Part shown: one piece after another, positions 6,916-16,330 of the stretch
Position numbering within the stretch: the first letter of the stretch is position 1
How the letters are laid out: each line of letters starts with the position of its first letter
Assembly (NCBI RefSeq): GCF_965201005.1
Contig: NZ_OZ241747.1
Location: 3,286,001 to 3,350,000, forward strand
Direction of reading: 5' to 3'
Length of the DNA: 64,000 bases
DNA from: Mucilaginibacter_A sp965201005
GTDB lineage: Bacteria > Bacteroidota > Bacteroidia > Sphingobacteriales > Sphingobacteriaceae
The notes under the pieces: model-generated
Database searches by the model: none
What the model was told of the DNA's origin: nothing
What the model saw: only the letters and a program-made list of their open reading frames with translations
Program-made: the position numbers and the translations under genes

Positions 6916-9063
6916 TCAATTATAAAAATTCCAGCTTACCCCAAAAATCAGCAACGCATCCTGCATTGGGTAGCCAACTTGCGAAGCGGGCGAGGCACCT
7001 GGTGATACCGTGGTATAATAACCTTTGCTTTGCAAACCCTGGTTGGCGTATGTATATTTCAGGAACAGATTTGTGCGCTTTAAAGTGCCTTTTACAAATA
7101 GATCTATCACCGGATAATTGGCAAAAGCAAAGTTGGAATTGTTATAAAACTGACCGATCCCGGGCGCGTAAGCCTGAGCCAGATATTTGGTATTGTACCG
7201 CACTGCAAACCCGTAACTGGTGCTTAAAACGTTGAAAAATTTTTTGTTGTAATACAAGCTGTTGTAAGTGTAAAATTCCGGCGTGCGCAAAACATCGGTG
7301 TTGTTTGTTTTTTGGTAAACCAGAAAATTATCAAAATGAAAATTGTGATAAATGAAGTTTTTGCCCAAACTCAGCTTTAATAAACTGATGACGCCGCCAG
7401 CCTGCCGGGGCTGCAGATTATTGGAGTAAGCAGAATCCGGACTGGTATTGGCTGCCGCAAAATAAAGGTAATTCCCCAGCAAAAAATATTCTGCCTTGGC
7501 ATCCAGCTGCAGTTTTTCATTCAGGTAATTAAATGATAAGCCGGTTGTTTTTTGTTTGTTCAGATCATTATTGGTAAACGTGTAATGACTTGATCTCCAG
7601 GAAGTATAAATTAAAGGCACGGTATTGTTTTGTGTGTAAGCTTCGGCAATTACGCTACCAATTTTATTTCCAAGCAAAACATTCAGCCTGGCATTATAAA
7701 AGTAATCACCAAACTCGCGGCCCAAAGTTACTTGCTGCAGGTTAATGTCCAGCCCTGCCCGGTCGCTCAAATTGTAACCCAGCCGGGCTTTTAAAGTAAT
7801 GTCCTGAAAAGAATTGCTTTGCACTTTTTGCTGATAATTTTGGGTAGAAACCAAACCATTGGCCCGGACCCACTGGTTGTAGTTGTAATAATCGTGTACC
7901 AAACCCAAATCCAGTTTCAGTTCGTTCCGTACAAATTTTACTGCATTTCCGCGCAAAGCAAAACTGTACGAAAATTCATTCCGGATATGTTGTACATGAA
8001 GTGAATCCCTGGAAAAAAGTGTGTCTGTATTGTGCTGCGGAAAAACGTTGTACACATCTGCTTCATCTTGTAAATACTTGTACTGCTGAGTATTATAAAT
8101 AAACGTATGCGAAATTCGCTGGGTAGGGACAACGCTGGAAGAAGAACCGGCAGGTGTGTTTAAGCCTTCTGTTTTACCGATATAGTAAATTTGTTTGATG
8201 TAAAGGCTGTTGTTCCTGTAATTATCGCGCGAATTGTTGAGCCTTACCGGCTGCGAACTTTTGGCCAGAGAACTGTTGGTGCTGACTTGGCCTGTGCTTT
8301 TTTTAAAAATGCTGTCGCTCAGTATCGAACCATTTTCCGGTGCTTTCAGGTTATTAAAAGTGAGGTTGCCAAGTAGGTTATAGCGTTTGCTCTTGGATTC
8401 GTACCAGGTAAAAACAGCAGCTTCCAGGTGATCTGATTTTTGCCTCGGATAAAAACCAACCGAACCGATGCGGTTAAAATCAAAACCGGCGTTCCAGTTT
8501 GGTTTGATGTTTTGCGTATGCGTTACCCCGAAAAGCTGTTCTTTCAATGATCCGTTTACATAATAAAGGTTGGTAAAAGGCGTACGTGCGCGGTAGTAAG
8601 TTACGTCTTCCGGTCTTAACAAATATGCATCAAAAGCATGTATGCCAATATCAAAACCGATGGATTTGCGGGGTTCAAAAAGTAAATCCCGGTAAGCCAA
8701 ACCCAGGTTTCCTAAACCAATTTTCGGGCTGCGCGGCTGATACAAAGCACTATAATTTTCAAAGTTGTTCAGCGTTGTGTCCAGCGGAATTACCTGCGTG
8801 CTGACATTTAAAAGTCTGGCATTGGTTACGCGGATATATTTTGAAGTAAAAACCACCGAATCGGCTTTGTGCTCGTCGCGTTTGCGCAAAGTGTCCAGCA
8901 ACTGGTCGTCTGTTAAGGGTTTGGCCGTTTTGCGGTGGCTGGTATCGCCCTGCACAAATGGGTTGGTATTGGTGTTGGTGGTGCGGCCATATTGCGCGTA
9001 AACCGAAGCCGCGGGTAAAAAAATCAGCCCTAAAAATAAAAATTTCAGTTTGCTAAAATTCAC
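6916..9063 (-). CDS. Putative outer-membrane porin (Porin_10 family)
   Basis: A 715-residue outer-membrane beta-barrel with a signal peptide (residues 1-23, ending SVYA before QYG). After an Asn/Thr-rich linker come alternating aromatic and polar strands through to a C-terminal strand ending LIFGVSWNFYN, typical of barrels inserted by the BAM complex. It fits the Bacteroidota putative porin family (Porin_10, formerly DUF4289). The start is a GTG whose last bases overlap the TGA of the phosphorylase gene, so it is the last gene of the lpxK / phosphorylase / porin operon and probably translationally coupled. Its substrate is unknown; pairing with a nucleoside phosphorylase makes nucleoside passage a weak guess. 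Confidence 0.8.
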   Translation of the reverse strand: MNFSKLKFLFLGLIFLPAASVYAQYGRTTNTNTNPFVQGDTSHRKTAKPLTDDQLLDTLRKRDEHKADSVVFTSKYIRVTNARLLNVSTQVIPLDTTLNNFENYSALYQPRSPKIGLGNLGLAYRDLLFEPRKSIGFDIGIHAFDAYLLRPEDVTYYRARTPFTNLYYVNGSLKEQLFGVTHTQNIKPNWNAGFDFNRIGSVGFYPRQKSDHLEAAVFTWYESKSKRYNLLGNLTFNNLKAPENGSILSDSIFKKSTGQVSTNSSLAKSSQPVRLNNSRDNYRNNSLYIKQIYYIGKTEGLNTPAGSSSSVVPTQRISHTFIYNTQQYKYLQDEADVYNVFPQHNTDTLFSRDSLHVQHIRNEFSYSFALRGNAVKFVRNELKLDLGLVHDYYNYNQWVRANGLVSTQNYQQKVQSNSFQDITLKARLGYNLSDRAGLDINLQQVTLGREFGDYFYNARLNVLLGNKIGSVIAEAYTQNNTVPLIYTSWRSSHYTFTNNDLNKQKTTGLSFNYLNEKLQLDAKAEYFLLGNYLYFAAANTSPDSAYSNNLQPRQAGGVISLLKLSLGKNFIYHNFHFDNFLVYQKTNNTDVLRTPEFYTYNSLYYNKKFFNVLSTSYGFAVRYNTKYLAQAYAPGIGQFYNNSNFAFANYPVIDLFVKGTLKRTNLFLKYTYANQGLQSKGYYTTVSPGASPASQVGYPMQDALLIFGVSWNFYN

Positions 9064-9872
9064 AGTTGCGCAATCAGTTCTTTAAGGATCAAAGTCATTT
9101 TGGGTTCGGCCGCTTGTGCAATGGCGATGATACTTTCTACCGAAACCGGCTCCAACACTTCCGGGAAACCTTCGTCTGTAACCACCGAAATGGCAAATAC
9201 CGGCAGGTTCATGTGGTTGGCCACAATTACTTCCGGCACGGTGCTCATGCCCACCGCATCGCCACCGATGATGCGCAGGTAACGGTATTCGGCACGGGTT
9301 TCCAAATTCGGCCCGGTTACCGAAACGTAAACGCCTTTATGGCAGGCAATGCTGTTTTTATCGGCTATTTTTAAGGCACTTTCAATCAAATCTTTGCGGT
9401 AAGGCTGGCTCATGTCCGGAAATCTCGGTCCTAATTCTTCGTTGTTGCCGCGCAGCGGATTATCAGGCTGCAGGTTGATATGATCTTCAATCACCATTAA
9501 ATCACCTTTTTTGAATGCCGGATTGAGCGCACCGCTGGCGTTGGAAACCAGTAATGTTTTGATGCCCAGCATCTTCATAATCCTGACAGGAAACGTAATC
9601 TGCTGCATCGTATAACCTTCGTAATAATGCAAACGGCCCTGCATGGCCACTACTTTTTTGCCGGCCAGCGTGCCAAAAATCAATTTACCGGAATGAAACT
9701 CTAATGTTGAAATTGGAAAATCCGGGATATTGCTGTACATCAGCTGTTTTTCGATCTCTATTTCATTGACCAAACCGCCCAGTCCGGTGCCTAAAATAAT
9801 GCCGACTTCAGGTTCAAAACCATTAATGCGGCTTTGTATATAAGCGGTTGTTTTTCTGATACTTTCTAACAT
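9060..9872 (-). CDS. Purine-nucleoside phosphorylase, class I
   Basis: A 270-residue enzyme that cleaves purine (deoxy)nucleosides with phosphate to the base and pentose-1-phosphate in purine salvage. Motifs of the trimeric class are plain: GTGLGGLVN (phosphate loop), MQGRLHYYEGY, NASGALNP, SVTGPNLETRAEYR and GMSTVPEVIVA. Length matches the family. The start at 9872 lies 50 bases inside the 3' end of lpxK, and the stop overlaps the porin start, so the three genes form a tightly packed operon. It is cytoplasmic, with no signal peptide. Confidence 0.95.
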   Translation of the reverse strand: MLESIRKTTAYIQSRINGFEPEVGIILGTGLGGLVNEIEIEKQLMYSNIPDFPISTLEFHSGKLIFGTLAGKKVVAMQGRLHYYEGYTMQQITFPVRIMKMLGIKTLLVSNASGALNPAFKKGDLMVIEDHINLQPDNPLRGNNEELGPRFPDMSQPYRKDLIESALKIADKNSIACHKGVYVSVTGPNLETRAEYRYLRIIGGDAVGMSTVPEVIVANHMNLPVFAISVVTDEGFPEVLEPVSVESIIAIAQAAEPKMTLILKELIAQL

Positions 9873-10899
9873 AATTTTCTATAAGCTGCTGAAACGCCGG
9901 TGCCGCGCCGTCCAAAAACGAAATCCCGATCGGTGCCACAAAAACCGGCAAACCGGCCAGCAGCGTTTGCAGTTCGGGTTCTTGTAAACGCTGCGCATCT
10001 TTTTCTGTTGTGATAACTGCTTTATTTATCGCCGGGCAGGCCGCAAAATCTGCAACAAGTTTACTTATATTTTTGCTGGTAAACGGGTGATGATCGGGAT
10101 AATTGTGCGGCACAACCTGTGCAAACTGCTTACGCAAATGCTGCAGCAACGGTTTCGGGTTGGCAATACCGGTCAGCAAAAACAAAGTAGAATTTTGGTC
10201 GATAAAAACAGCATCCGCCGAAGGAAAAAGTGTACGGAACGGCTGATAAACAATCGAAGTAAAAAACAAATTTTGATGTGCTAAAAGAAGCATCTGCTGC
10301 CGGATTTTTTCTTGGTTTTCTGCGGATAAATCTGCGGGGCATTTGCTGACCACGATCACATCGGCACGTTTTTTTCCCGAAAACGGTTCGCGGTAATTTC
10401 CCGCAGGAAGTAAAAAATGCGGTTTCAGCAACTGCTGATAATTAAACAGCAACAAACTAAATCCCGGCGTTAAGGCACGATGTTGGAAAGCATCATCCAG
10501 CAAAATCAAATCATGATCAGCTTGTAGTTTTTCAACCCCAAACACCCGGTTTTCGCAAACGGCAACGGCAATTTCCGGAAATTTTTGTTTAAACTGAAGC
10601 GGTTCATCACCAACCGTTTTGGCCGTACTGTTTTTATCGGCATAAAAAAAGCCTTTGGTTTGGCGGCCGTAGCCGCGGCTTAATGTGGCAATTTTGTATT
10701 GATTTTTGAGGAAGCCAACAAGATATTCTGTCATCGGGCTTTTGCCCGCGCCGCCAATTTCGAGGTTGCCGATCACGATCACCGGAAGGTCAAATTGTTT
10801 ACTTTTAAAAACCCCGAAATCGTAAAAAAAATTTCGAATAAGGATGATCAAACCGTAAAGCAGCGAAAAGGGCAAGAGCAGGTAACGGATATTGCGCAT
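9823..10899 (-). CDS. lpxK: Tetraacyldisaccharide 4'-kinase
   Basis: LpxK phosphorylates the 4' position of the lipid A disaccharide, the sixth step of lipid A synthesis. The 358-residue protein has an N-terminal membrane-associating helix (YLLLPFSLLYGLIILI), the Walker A-like GGAGKSP, then TLSRGYGRQTKGF and LILLDDAFQHRAL, all standard LpxK motifs. Two dispersed 12-mers sit inside the coding sequence (10203 and 10282), where they read as DAVFI and in another frame as LLLAH. The 3' end overlaps the phosphorylase gene by 50 bases. It is probably the first gene of the operon. Confidence 0.95.
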   Translation of the reverse strand: MRNIRYLLLPFSLLYGLIILIRNFFYDFGVFKSKQFDLPVIVIGNLEIGGAGKSPMTEYLVGFLKNQYKIATLSRGYGRQTKGFFYADKNSTAKTVGDEPLQFKQKFPEIAVAVCENRVFGVEKLQADHDLILLDDAFQHRALTPGFSLLLFNYQQLLKPHFLLPAGNYREPFSGKKRADVIVVSKCPADLSAENQEKIRQQMLLLAHQNLFFTSIVYQPFRTLFPSADAVFIDQNSTLFLLTGIANPKPLLQHLRKQFAQVVPHNYPDHHPFTSKNISKLVADFAACPAINKAVITTEKDAQRLQEPELQTLLAGLPVFVAPIGISFLDGAAPAFQQLIENYVRKYQKNNRLYTKPH

Positions 10900-11076
10900 G
10901 ATTAAGCTATACCTATGGTTGTTGACCCGGAAACGCTGTTTTTTATCATATAATTTGATGTGCGGATATTGTTTTTATTAACCTTAAATAAATATTAATT
11001 ATATCCGGATTAAATCGGTGCTAAAAATTGATAATCTATACAAATACAAAACACTTTTTTTGTATTATTGCAGCTA

Positions 11077-11412
11077 ATGTCAAAAAAAACCATAACGTTT
11101 ACAGTTATTACTTTCTTCATTTTAATCTTCGCGATTAAAATGTTGATACCGGCTAGTACTGTTTTTAACAATCATTTTTCAAAGCAGGTCGAAACCGTTC
11201 TCCTTATTGCCGATCAGGAAGATAACGACGAAATAGCATACAATTTTAAGGATTCCATCAGCAAAACCAGAAAAGAAACGGACAAGATTTTTATCCGCCA
11301 ATTTAAGTTTGTGCCAGCGGCAACGCGTATTTTACTGCTGTACAAGCAGCAGGGTTTATTCATACAAGTTCATTTCCCTCAAATTTTTACACCTCCTCCA
11401 AACTTGGCCTAA
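11077..11412 (+). CDS. Small membrane-anchored protein of unknown function
   Basis: A 111-residue protein with one N-terminal hydrophobic segment (TFTVITFFILIFAIKMLIPA), which could be a signal anchor or an uncleaved signal peptide, and a soluble part rich in charged residues with a helical run (FKDSISKTRKETDKIFIRQF). I do not recognise it. The ATG at 11077 is chosen over an upstream TTG at 11068. It stands between the divergent lpxK operon and the YoaK gene, with dispersed-motif copies nearby (11464 exact, one mismatch at 11153). Confidence 0.5.
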   Translation: MSKKTITFTVITFFILIFAIKMLIPASTVFNNHFSKQVETVLLIADQEDNDEIAYNFKDSISKTRKETDKIFIRQFKFVPAATRILLLYKQQGLFIQVHFPQIFTPPPNLA

Positions 11413-11508
11413 TCGCTGATTTACAGTTTTATAAACTATCGCGACTATTTATTATAGTTTTCGATACTGTTTTTATAACACAATTTTTTATCATCACGAT
11501 TAGATTTT

Positions 11509-12291
11509 ATGCTGAGAAAATTAAAACAAGAACGCTCGCTGAAAGACAATTTGCTGCTGGCCTCTTCTACCGCTTTTGTGGCCGGTGTAACCAATGTTGC
11601 AGGCGTAATAGCCTTTCTGTCTTTTACCAGCAACATTACCGGGCACGTAGCAATGCTGGCCCGCAAAATTGTGAACAAAGAACACCATGATGTGATGGTA
11701 TATACGCTATGGCTGCTGCTGTTTTTAATTGGAGCGTTTACGGCCAACTTCCTTACCAAATCTTATAGTAAAAAAGGCAATTACCGCGCGCACGCCGTTC
11801 CTGTTTATGTAGAAATTGTTGTGATGCTCATTGTGGCAATTTACGGGCATAATTATTATACCGAAACACAAACCGAACGCGAAATGATTATTAGTGCGAT
11901 GTTGTTTTCGATGGGTTTGCAAAACGGTTTGGTTTCCACCATTTCTGGCGGATTGGTCAAAACCACGCATCTAACCGGTTTGTTTACAGATTTAGGCGGA
12001 GAACTTTCCGAATATCTGCACACCGGAAAGGGCGAAAGATCACCCATAAAGCAGCGTTTGGCCGTCCGTTTCACTATTTTAAGTTTTTACTTGACCGGCG
12101 GTATTATTGGCGGCCTGATGTTTGAAGCGTATGATTTCCGGATATTTTATTTTATCCCGATAATCCTGTTTAGCATTTTATATTATGATATTTCGGAAGT
12201 AATTTTATACCGCATCGTTAAAGTGCTCAATTATCCTTTTAAAAGAAAAAAACAAATCAATCCCCGCTTTCACGGGTCTGAAAACCTATAA
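11509..12291 (+). CDS. YoaK-family (DUF1275) integral membrane protein
   Basis: A 260-residue membrane protein with about six hydrophobic segments. The N-terminal segment ASSTAFVAGVTNVAGVIAF and FTSNITGHVAMLA, and the later AMLFSMGLQNGLVSTISGG and TTHLTGLFTDLGGEL, are the repeat halves typical of DUF1275 (YoaK). The function of this family is not established to my knowledge; some members lie near transporters. It is followed after 12 bases by a carbonic anhydrase gene on the same strand, so the two are probably cotranscribed, which suggests a possible link to inorganic carbon or anion handling. Confidence 0.85.
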   Translation: MLRKLKQERSLKDNLLLASSTAFVAGVTNVAGVIAFLSFTSNITGHVAMLARKIVNKEHHDVMVYTLWLLLFLIGAFTANFLTKSYSKKGNYRAHAVPVYVEIVVMLIVAIYGHNYYTETQTEREMIISAMLFSMGLQNGLVSTISGGLVKTTHLTGLFTDLGGELSEYLHTGKGERSPIKQRLAVRFTILSFYLTGGIIGGLMFEAYDFRIFYFIPIILFSILYYDISEVILYRIVKVLNYPFKRKKQINPRFHGSENL

Positions 12292-12303
12292 AAAAATATC
12301 CCT

Positions 12304-12969
12304 ATGAGTAGTACCGAATCCATCCACGATACCAGCCACATCACTTACCAAAGCCTGCTGGAAGGCAATAAAACGTTTGTGGCCAATACTTTAAAAGAAG
12401 ACGAACAGTATTTTGAGAAGCTTGCAAACGGCCAAAAACCACCGATTCTGTGGATTGGCTGCGCCGATAGCCGTGTGCCCGCCAACCAGATTACCAACAC
12501 CAGACCAGGCGAAATTTTTGTGCACCGCAACATTGCCAATATGGTCATCCATACCGATATGAACATGCTTTCTGTACTGGATTATGCTGTTAACGTGCTG
12601 GAAGTGAAGCATGTAATAGTTTGCGGCCATTATGGCTGCGGTGGCGTTATTGCCGCGCTGACCAGCAAAACTTATGGTATTATTGATAACTGGCTGCGGC
12701 ATATCAAAGATATTTACCGTTTGCACGCCTTCGAGCTGGATTTGATCAGCGATGAAAAGGATCGCGCCAACCGATTGGTAGAATACAATGTAATGGAAGG
12801 CGTAAACAACCTGTGCAAAACATCCATCATCCAGAATGCCTGGGAAAATAACAAAACACTAAGCGTGCACGGCTGGGTTTACGAACTGAGCACCGGTTTC
12901 ATCACCGATTTAAAGGTGAGCACCACCTCCAGCAACAACATGAACGATGTTTTTAAGTTCGATTTTTAA
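12304..12969 (+). CDS. can: Beta-class carbonic anhydrase
   Basis: A 221-residue zinc enzyme that interconverts CO2 and bicarbonate. The zinc ligands are visible as Cys53 in CADSR, His109 and Cys112 in CGHYGCGG; Asp55 and Arg57 form the catalytic dyad. Length matches E. coli Can (about 220 residues), hence the symbol. It is cytoplasmic. It follows the YoaK-like gene by 12 bases and ends at a strong terminator, so the two form a short operon. Confidence 0.95.
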   Translation: MSSTESIHDTSHITYQSLLEGNKTFVANTLKEDEQYFEKLANGQKPPILWIGCADSRVPANQITNTRPGEIFVHRNIANMVIHTDMNMLSVLDYAVNVLEVKHVIVCGHYGCGGVIAALTSKTYGIIDNWLRHIKDIYRLHAFELDLISDEKDRANRLVEYNVMEGVNNLCKTSIIQNAWENNKTLSVHGWVYELSTGFITDLKVSTTSSNNMNDVFKFDF

Positions 12970-12977
12970 GTTTGAGA

Positions 12978-13008
12978 AAGGCTGATTTAAATTAATCAGC
13001 CTTTTTTA
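12978..13008 (+). terminator. Rho-independent terminator after carbonic anhydrase
   Basis: AAGGCTGATT pairs with AATCAGCCTT around a short A/T loop, followed by six T. Confidence 0.85.
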
Positions 13009-13102
13009 TAAACTGCAATGGGTGCCAAAAAGGTTGGTGTTAAAGCTGCTTTTATCGCCGAAAGTTGGTAAGGAATACTTCTTTTACCACCTAAATTTCT
13101 AT

Positions 13103-13132
13103 AAGCCTTCTGATTATTTCAGGAGGCTTTTT
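13103..13132 (+). terminator. Second terminator-like hairpin
   Basis: AAGCCTTCTGA pairs with TCAGGAGGCTT (one G-T pair) around a 5-base loop, followed by TTTTTG. No gene that it would serve is left between it and the previous terminator, so a small gene may have been lost here. Confidence 0.55.
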
Positions 13133-13270
13133 GATTCACAGGATTTTACTTTAAAAGGAGTATTAATTTATAAACATCAATACCTTATTAATTTAACTTC
13201 TTTTTGCTTCAGCAACCTTTTGTAAAACCAATTTTCAATGCAATTCCACGCAATCAAAATTAAGTTTATT

Positions 13271-13296
13271 TAGAGGCTATTTAAATTTTGTTCAAT
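13271..13296. repeat. Relic of an IS end
   Basis: This 26-base stretch differs from the left end of the adjacent IS element (13341-13366) at only two positions, in the same orientation. It looks like a solo end left by an earlier insertion or by partial duplication. Confidence 0.65.
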
Positions 13297-13341
13297 CTAT
13301 TTTCTATGCCTTTTTTATCATCTAAAAAATGGTGATAACTT

Positions 13342-14201
13342 AGAGCCTGTTTAAATTTTGTTCAATAATAATTTTATAGCTGAGATTTTGACCATTTTTT
13401 CGGAGGTTTCCAACAATAGTTCATAGTTTCTGCACAACCTTCTGTCGTTGTCGGACCAGGAAAAAGTCCGTTCGACTATCCATCTTTTGTGTGTTGGTTC
13501 AAACCCTGTCCTTTTATCGTCTGAACGCATCACTATTTGTAAAATATATCCGAAACGTTTTTTACCTGTTCTATGATTTCCCCACGGTAACCGCCATCGC
13601 AGGCAATTGTCCTGATGCCGCACAGCAGTTGTTTTAAAACCCGGGCCAGCAGCAAGGCGGCCTTACTGTGGTGTACATGGGCAGCCGTTACCATTACAGC
13701 CAACAGAAAACCGTTCTTGTCTGTTGCCACATGCCGCTTAATGCCTTTTACCTTTTTGTTGCCGTCATAACCGCTTAATGCCCGGTTGTTCCCCCAACGT
13801 ACACTTTGGCTGTCCATAATGCCCAGGCTTGCCTGCCTGTTTTGCCCCATCCCGGACCGTACTTTTTCCCTCAGTTTCGCCAACAACAAATCAAAGCAGT
13901 CCAGCCCTGACCATTTCTTGTAATAGTAATAAACCAATTGCCATTTGGCAAAGTTTACAGGGAGCATCCGCCATTGGCAGCCCGTCTTTACAACGTACAA
14001 CAAGGCATTCCAAACAGAGCGGAGGCTATGTTTACGTTTTCTTTCACCTAACTCTGTAAGGTTTTCTTTATAAATTGCCACTGGGTTTCTGATAGATCGG
14101 TAGGGTACATCTTTTTGTTGTTTAGCCACCACAAAAAAACAACCCAGACCGGTTTATCTAAACCTATAACATTTCCCTTTTTTAATTTTTAAACAGGCTC
14201 T
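13342..14201 (-). mobile_element. Insertion sequence, IS5 family (IS427-like group)
   Basis: An 860-base element bounded by 14-bp perfect inverted repeats AGAGCCTGTTTAAA (13342-13355) and its complement (14188-14201). It carries one transposase split over two overlapping frames. It is inserted directly downstream of the poxB terminator. No clear target duplication is visible (left flank ACTT, right flank CAAT), so the exact boundary may shift by one or two bases. A solo relic of the same end lies 70 bases away. Confidence 0.88.
13351..14132 (-). CDS. IS5-family DDE transposase, two frames joined by a probable -1 frameshift
   Basis: The first frame (14132 to 13533, 199 residues) carries the N-terminal DUF4096-like domain (ending CQWRMLP...WQLVYYYYKKW) and the first two catalytic Asp residues (IMDSQSVR, ACDGGYRG). 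The second frame (ending 13351) carries the catalytic Glu (WIVERTFSW). They overlap at 13533-13623. At 13557-13563 the minus strand reads A AAA AAC in the first frame, a canonical -1 slippery heptamer, and slipping there joins VK to KRFGYILQIV, which matches the expected uninterrupted family sequence. The gene is therefore probably functional rather than broken. Transposition activity is not shown. Confidence 0.85.
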
Positions 14202-14203
14202 CA

Positions 14204-14240
14204 ATAAAAAAAGCATATTTAAAAAATTTTAAATATGCTT
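14204..14240 (-). terminator. Terminator of poxB
   Basis: AAGCATATTT pairs with AAATATGCTT, and on the minus strand it is followed by a run of seven T. It lies 20 bases after the poxB stop and directly abuts the IS end. Confidence 0.7.
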
Positions 14241-14260
14241 TAATTTAATTGAAAACTGCT

Positions 14261-16000
14261 TTATATCACATCTTTAATATGCTTATAATTAGATTTTACG
14301 GTATCGATTACTTCCTCTATTTTGCCGTCCATAATCATTTTGCCCATTGCTAAAGCCATGCCTTTTACCTGTTTAAACTCGATTTCCGGTGGCATGGAAA
14401 GTGCGTTCGGATCGGTCATTACGTTTACCAAAACCGGACCTTCCGCTGCAAAAGCCTGCTGAATAGCCTGCTCCAGATTTTCCGGATCATTTACAGTGAT
14501 GCCTTTGATGCCGAAAGCGGTGGCAACGGCGGCAAAATCTGGGTTGACCATATCGGTTTGCCAATCGGGCAAACCGGCAACTTCCATTTCCAGCTTCACC
14601 ATTCCTAATGATTTATTGTTGAAAACAACCATTTTTATAGGTAGTTTATATTGAACGATAGTGGCCAGATCGCCCAGCAACATGGACAAACCGCCGTCTC
14701 CGCAGAAAGCAATTACCTGCCGTTCCGGGAAAGCCAGCGCGGCACCGATGGCCTGCGGCATGGCGTTGGCCATCGAGCCGTGGTTAAAAGAGCCGATCAT
14801 ACTTCTTTTACCGGTAGAATTTATGTATCGCGCGCCCCAAACACAGCACATGCCGGTATCCATCGTAAAAATTGCGTCATTATCGGCCAATTTATCAATG
14901 GTAAAAGCCACAAATTCCGGGTGGATAGCATCGGTTTTGCCACGGTCATCTACATAAGTCTGCGATTTATCTTTTACTTTTTCATAAAAATCCAATTGTT
15001 CTTTTAAAAAGGTATCATCTGTTTTTGCCGTTAAAAACGGCATCAGTGTTTGCAGCGTATATTTAACGGAGCCGCACAAACCCATTTCCAACTTGGCCCG
15101 GCGACCTAAACGTTCCGGTTTAGTGTCGATTTGCACAATTTTATTGTCTGTCGGCATAAAATCGATATATGGAAAATCCGTGCCCAGCAAAATAACCAAA
15201 CCGGATTTGTGCATACTGTTGTAAGCGGAAGGCAATCCGAGCAAACCTGTCATCCCGATTTCGTAGGGATTATCGTGCTGGATTTCCATTTTCCCGCGGT
15301 AAGAATAGCCAACCGGTGCCTTGATTTTGGCTGCAAATTCCACCACTTCATCGTGCGCGCCGGTAGCACCGATGCCACAGTAAATAGTAATTTTATCATG
15401 TTGGGCAATGAGTGCGGCCAAAGCCTGCAATTCTTTGTCGGACGGGCGCGTTACCGGTTCCGGGTTATAAAAGTGCATGGACGTTACGCTTTCTTCGGCA
15501 TCTTTATCGGTTACGTCTCCCGGCAAACCAATTACAGCCACACCTTTGCGCTGCGTAGCGTGCTGAATGCCTGCCTGCAACATGCGCGGCAATTGCTGCG
15601 GCGTAACGGCAACCTGGTTGAAATAGCTGCAATCATCAAACAGTTTGATGGTGTTGGTTTCCTGAAAATATTCGGTGCCAAACTCTTTGGACATAACGGT
15701 GGAAGCAATGGCCAAAACCGGGGCCGCCGAGCGGTGCGCATCGTACAAACCGTTGATTAAGTGCACGTGGCCGGGCCCGCTGCTGCCTGCGCAGCAGGCT
15801 AAATGGCCAGTTAGCTGCGCTTCGGCACTGGCGGCGTAAGCACCAACTTCTTCGTGGCGCACATGTATCCACTGGATTTTGCCGCTGGTGCGCACGGCGT
15901 TGTTTACATTGTTCAGGCTATCGCCGGTTACGGCGTATATTCTTTTTACGCCAGCTTCGGAGAGCATTTCTACCAGCTGGTCTGCTACTGTTTTTGCCAT
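14261..16000 (-). CDS. poxB: Pyruvate dehydrogenase (quinone) / pyruvate oxidase, ThDP-dependent
   Basis: A 579-residue thiamine-diphosphate flavoenzyme that decarboxylates pyruvate to acetate and CO2 and passes electrons to membrane quinone. The N-terminal Pyr domain has the catalytic Glu in HVRHEEVGAYAA, the middle FAD-binding domain follows, and the C-terminal PP domain shows the thiamine motif FCGDGGLSMLLGDLATIV with VVFNNKSLG. Length matches E. coli PoxB (572). The C-terminal tail could be the lipid-binding helix of PoxB. It is monocistronic, with its own terminator and a 330-base gap upstream. An acetolactate synthase relative is the main alternative, but no partner subunit is present. 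Confidence 0.88.
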   Translation of the reverse strand: MAKTVADQLVEMLSEAGVKRIYAVTGDSLNNVNNAVRTSGKIQWIHVRHEEVGAYAASAEAQLTGHLACCAGSSGPGHVHLINGLYDAHRSAAPVLAIASTVMSKEFGTEYFQETNTIKLFDDCSYFNQVAVTPQQLPRMLQAGIQHATQRKGVAVIGLPGDVTDKDAEESVTSMHFYNPEPVTRPSDKELQALAALIAQHDKITIYCGIGATGAHDEVVEFAAKIKAPVGYSYRGKMEIQHDNPYEIGMTGLLGLPSAYNSMHKSGLVILLGTDFPYIDFMPTDNKIVQIDTKPERLGRRAKLEMGLCGSVKYTLQTLMPFLTAKTDDTFLKEQLDFYEKVKDKSQTYVDDRGKTDAIHPEFVAFTIDKLADNDAIFTMDTGMCCVWGARYINSTGKRSMIGSFNHGSMANAMPQAIGAALAFPERQVIAFCGDGGLSMLLGDLATIVQYKLPIKMVVFNNKSLGMVKLEMEVAGLPDWQTDMVNPDFAAVATAFGIKGITVNDPENLEQAIQQAFAAEGPVLVNVMTDPNALSMPPEIEFKQVKGMALAMGKMIMDGKIEEVIDTVKSNYKHIKDVI

Positions 16001-16115
16001 GGTTTTTTAGGGATTGGTTTGGATATTTTATTTAAAACTAAACCGGAATAATCGCGCTTCGGTTTTAGTTATTTTAACGGGCAGTGTGGCAAACTTTGCA
16101 GGTAGGCGTTTTGCC

Positions 16116-16190
16116 GCGTGAGGGATTGCAGTGGAAAGCCCGCAGCGCAGCGAGGACTTGGAACGTAAAGCCCGACCCGAAGGGGCACGC
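16116..16190. repeat. Structured intergenic repeat in the 16001-16330 gap
   Basis: This GC-richer block inside a 330-base gene-free gap is closed by GCGTG/CACGC and contains sub-stems around GAAAGCCC and CCCGACCCGAAGGGG. I recall blocks starting GTGAGGGAT and ending AGCCCGACC...CACGCCC as recurrent between genes in Bacteroidota, possibly REP-like or a structured RNA. Only one copy is in this window. The rest of the gap holds two copies of the dispersed 12-mer (16264, 16320) and no gene. Confidence 0.55.
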
Positions 16191-16330
16191 CCAAAATAAA
16201 AAGAGCGGGAAAAAAGAGCGGAGAATAAGGGCTGCGGATAACCAGGCACTAAATTTTACCCGGTAAAAACAGTATTGCAAATGGCCAGGCAGTTTGGCCG
16301 GACACCAAATTTTACCCGATAAAAACAGTA

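Larger units (their letters stand above)
13009..13341. other. Intergenic stretch between carbonic anhydrase and the IS element
   Basis: No credible gene. It holds a copy of the dispersed motif (ATACTTCTTTTA, 13075-13086), a second terminator-like hairpin, a relic IS end, and a degenerate motif copy at 13306. The two open frames here lack any recognisable protein. Confidence 0.6.

Noticed and set aside
13533..13623. IS transposase as a broken pseudogene
   Set aside because: The overlap contains a canonical -1 slip heptamer in the right frame, and the joined protein keeps all catalytic residues and intact ends.
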